Source: Acidobacteriota bacterium (GTDB taxonomy: Bacteria; Actinomycetota; Acidimicrobiia; Spongiisociales; UBA5794). Taken from it: a stretch of 6,517 bases of DNA. The stretch covers positions 1 through 6,517 of the forward strand of contig SMXV01000056.1 in the NCBI GenBank assembly GCA_004356175.1, read 5' to 3'. Under the pieces are notes generated by a model. It was not told the DNA's origin. It saw only the letters and a list, made by a program, of their open reading frames with translations, and made no database searches. A program made the position numbers and the translations under genes. Numbering within the stretch: the stretch's first letter is position 1; each line of letters begins with the position of its first letter. Positions 6,299 to 6,517 of the stretch are shown in pieces.

Positions 6299-6517
6299 TG
6301 CAGGCAACTGAATTTCATGGTCTTGCGGTCCTGTCCGTCGAACATCTCACGGATGATTCGGTGCGGGTGACATTCGACGTTCCCCCGAATCTCGAAGAGA
6401 CCTATTCCCATCTGCCCGGACAGCACATCGCGGTCAGAGCTATCATTGACGGCGACACGATCGTGCGGTCCTACTCTGTGTGTTCCCGGGTGAAGTCCGG
6501 TCTGCTCCAAATCGGTG
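6298..6517 (+). CDS. paaE: Phenylacetyl-CoA epoxidase reductase subunit PaaE, 3'-truncated by window edge
   Basis: Electron-transfer subunit: passes electrons from NADPH through FAD and a plant-type [2Fe-2S] cluster to the PaaA di-iron site. Only the first 73 codons are here, of about 350 in the family. The visible part is the ferredoxin-reductase-type FAD-binding barrel: FHGLAVLSVEHLTDDSVRVT, then LPGQHIAV (the PGQ-h motif) and RSYSVC (residues 57-62), the RxYS flavin-binding motif. The NAD(P)-binding domain and the C-terminal ferredoxin domain with its Cys ligands must lie beyond the edge. ATG 6298 shares its A with the paaD stop (TGATG), and AAGG at 6287-6290 is a plausible ribosome binding site. 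It could be another oxidoreductase by this fragment alone; position after paaABCD makes PaaE by far the best call. Confidence 0.93.
   Translation, partial: MQATEFHGLAVLSVEHLTDDSVRVTFDVPPNLEETYSHLPGQHIAVRAIIDGDTIVRSYSVCSRVKSGLLQIG

Noticed and set aside
1..6517. Undescribed system, mobile element, CRISPR array, tRNA or rRNA
   Set aside because: Apart from about 250 bases of non-coding DNA, every stretch is explained by GDH or paaABCDE; I saw no repeat arrays, transposase motifs, terminal inverted repeats or tRNA-like folds.

Overview
This window carries two metabolic units on the + strand. The first is the 3' part of a large (180-kDa class) NAD-specific glutamate dehydrogenase gene. The second is the start of a phenylacetyl-CoA epoxidase operon, paaA-paaB-paaC-paaD-paaE, with paaE cut by the right edge. 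Moderately high GC (roughly 55-60 % by eye), GTG starts, and the long GDH type also found in mycobacteria and streptomycetes suggest an actinobacterium or a relative. That is inference; no species can be named from this sequence, and proteobacteria share both gene families.

Layout: 2-3487 is GDH, open at the left edge and lacking its N-terminal regulatory part. 3488-3736 is the only sizeable non-coding stretch. It holds two back-to-back stem-loops (about 3565-3611) that probably end the GDH transcript, then a compact paa control region. In that region a -35-like TTGCAA and an extended -10 TGTTATGAT flank and overlap a perfect 18-bp palindrome (3687-3704). From 3737 to the right edge, paaA, paaB, paaC, paaD and paaE are packed with an 11-nt gap or overlaps of 1 to 7 nt, so they look like one translationally coupled transcript.

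Together, PaaA (di-iron catalytic subunit), PaaC (its structural partner), PaaB (bridging subunit), PaaD (Fe-S/maturation factor) and PaaE (flavin/Fe-S reductase) form the multicomponent monooxygenase that turns phenylacetyl-CoA into the ring 1,2-epoxide, the committed step of aerobic phenylacetate breakdown. GDH is an independent cytoplasmic enzyme that deaminates glutamate to 2-oxoglutarate.

I see no unknown system, mobile element, CRISPR array or RNA gene. The most informative signal is the paa promoter/operator. The palindrome sits where a TetR-type repressor would block RNA polymerase, and the -10 overlaps the apparent ATG starts of paaA, which implies that translation really starts at GTG 3737.
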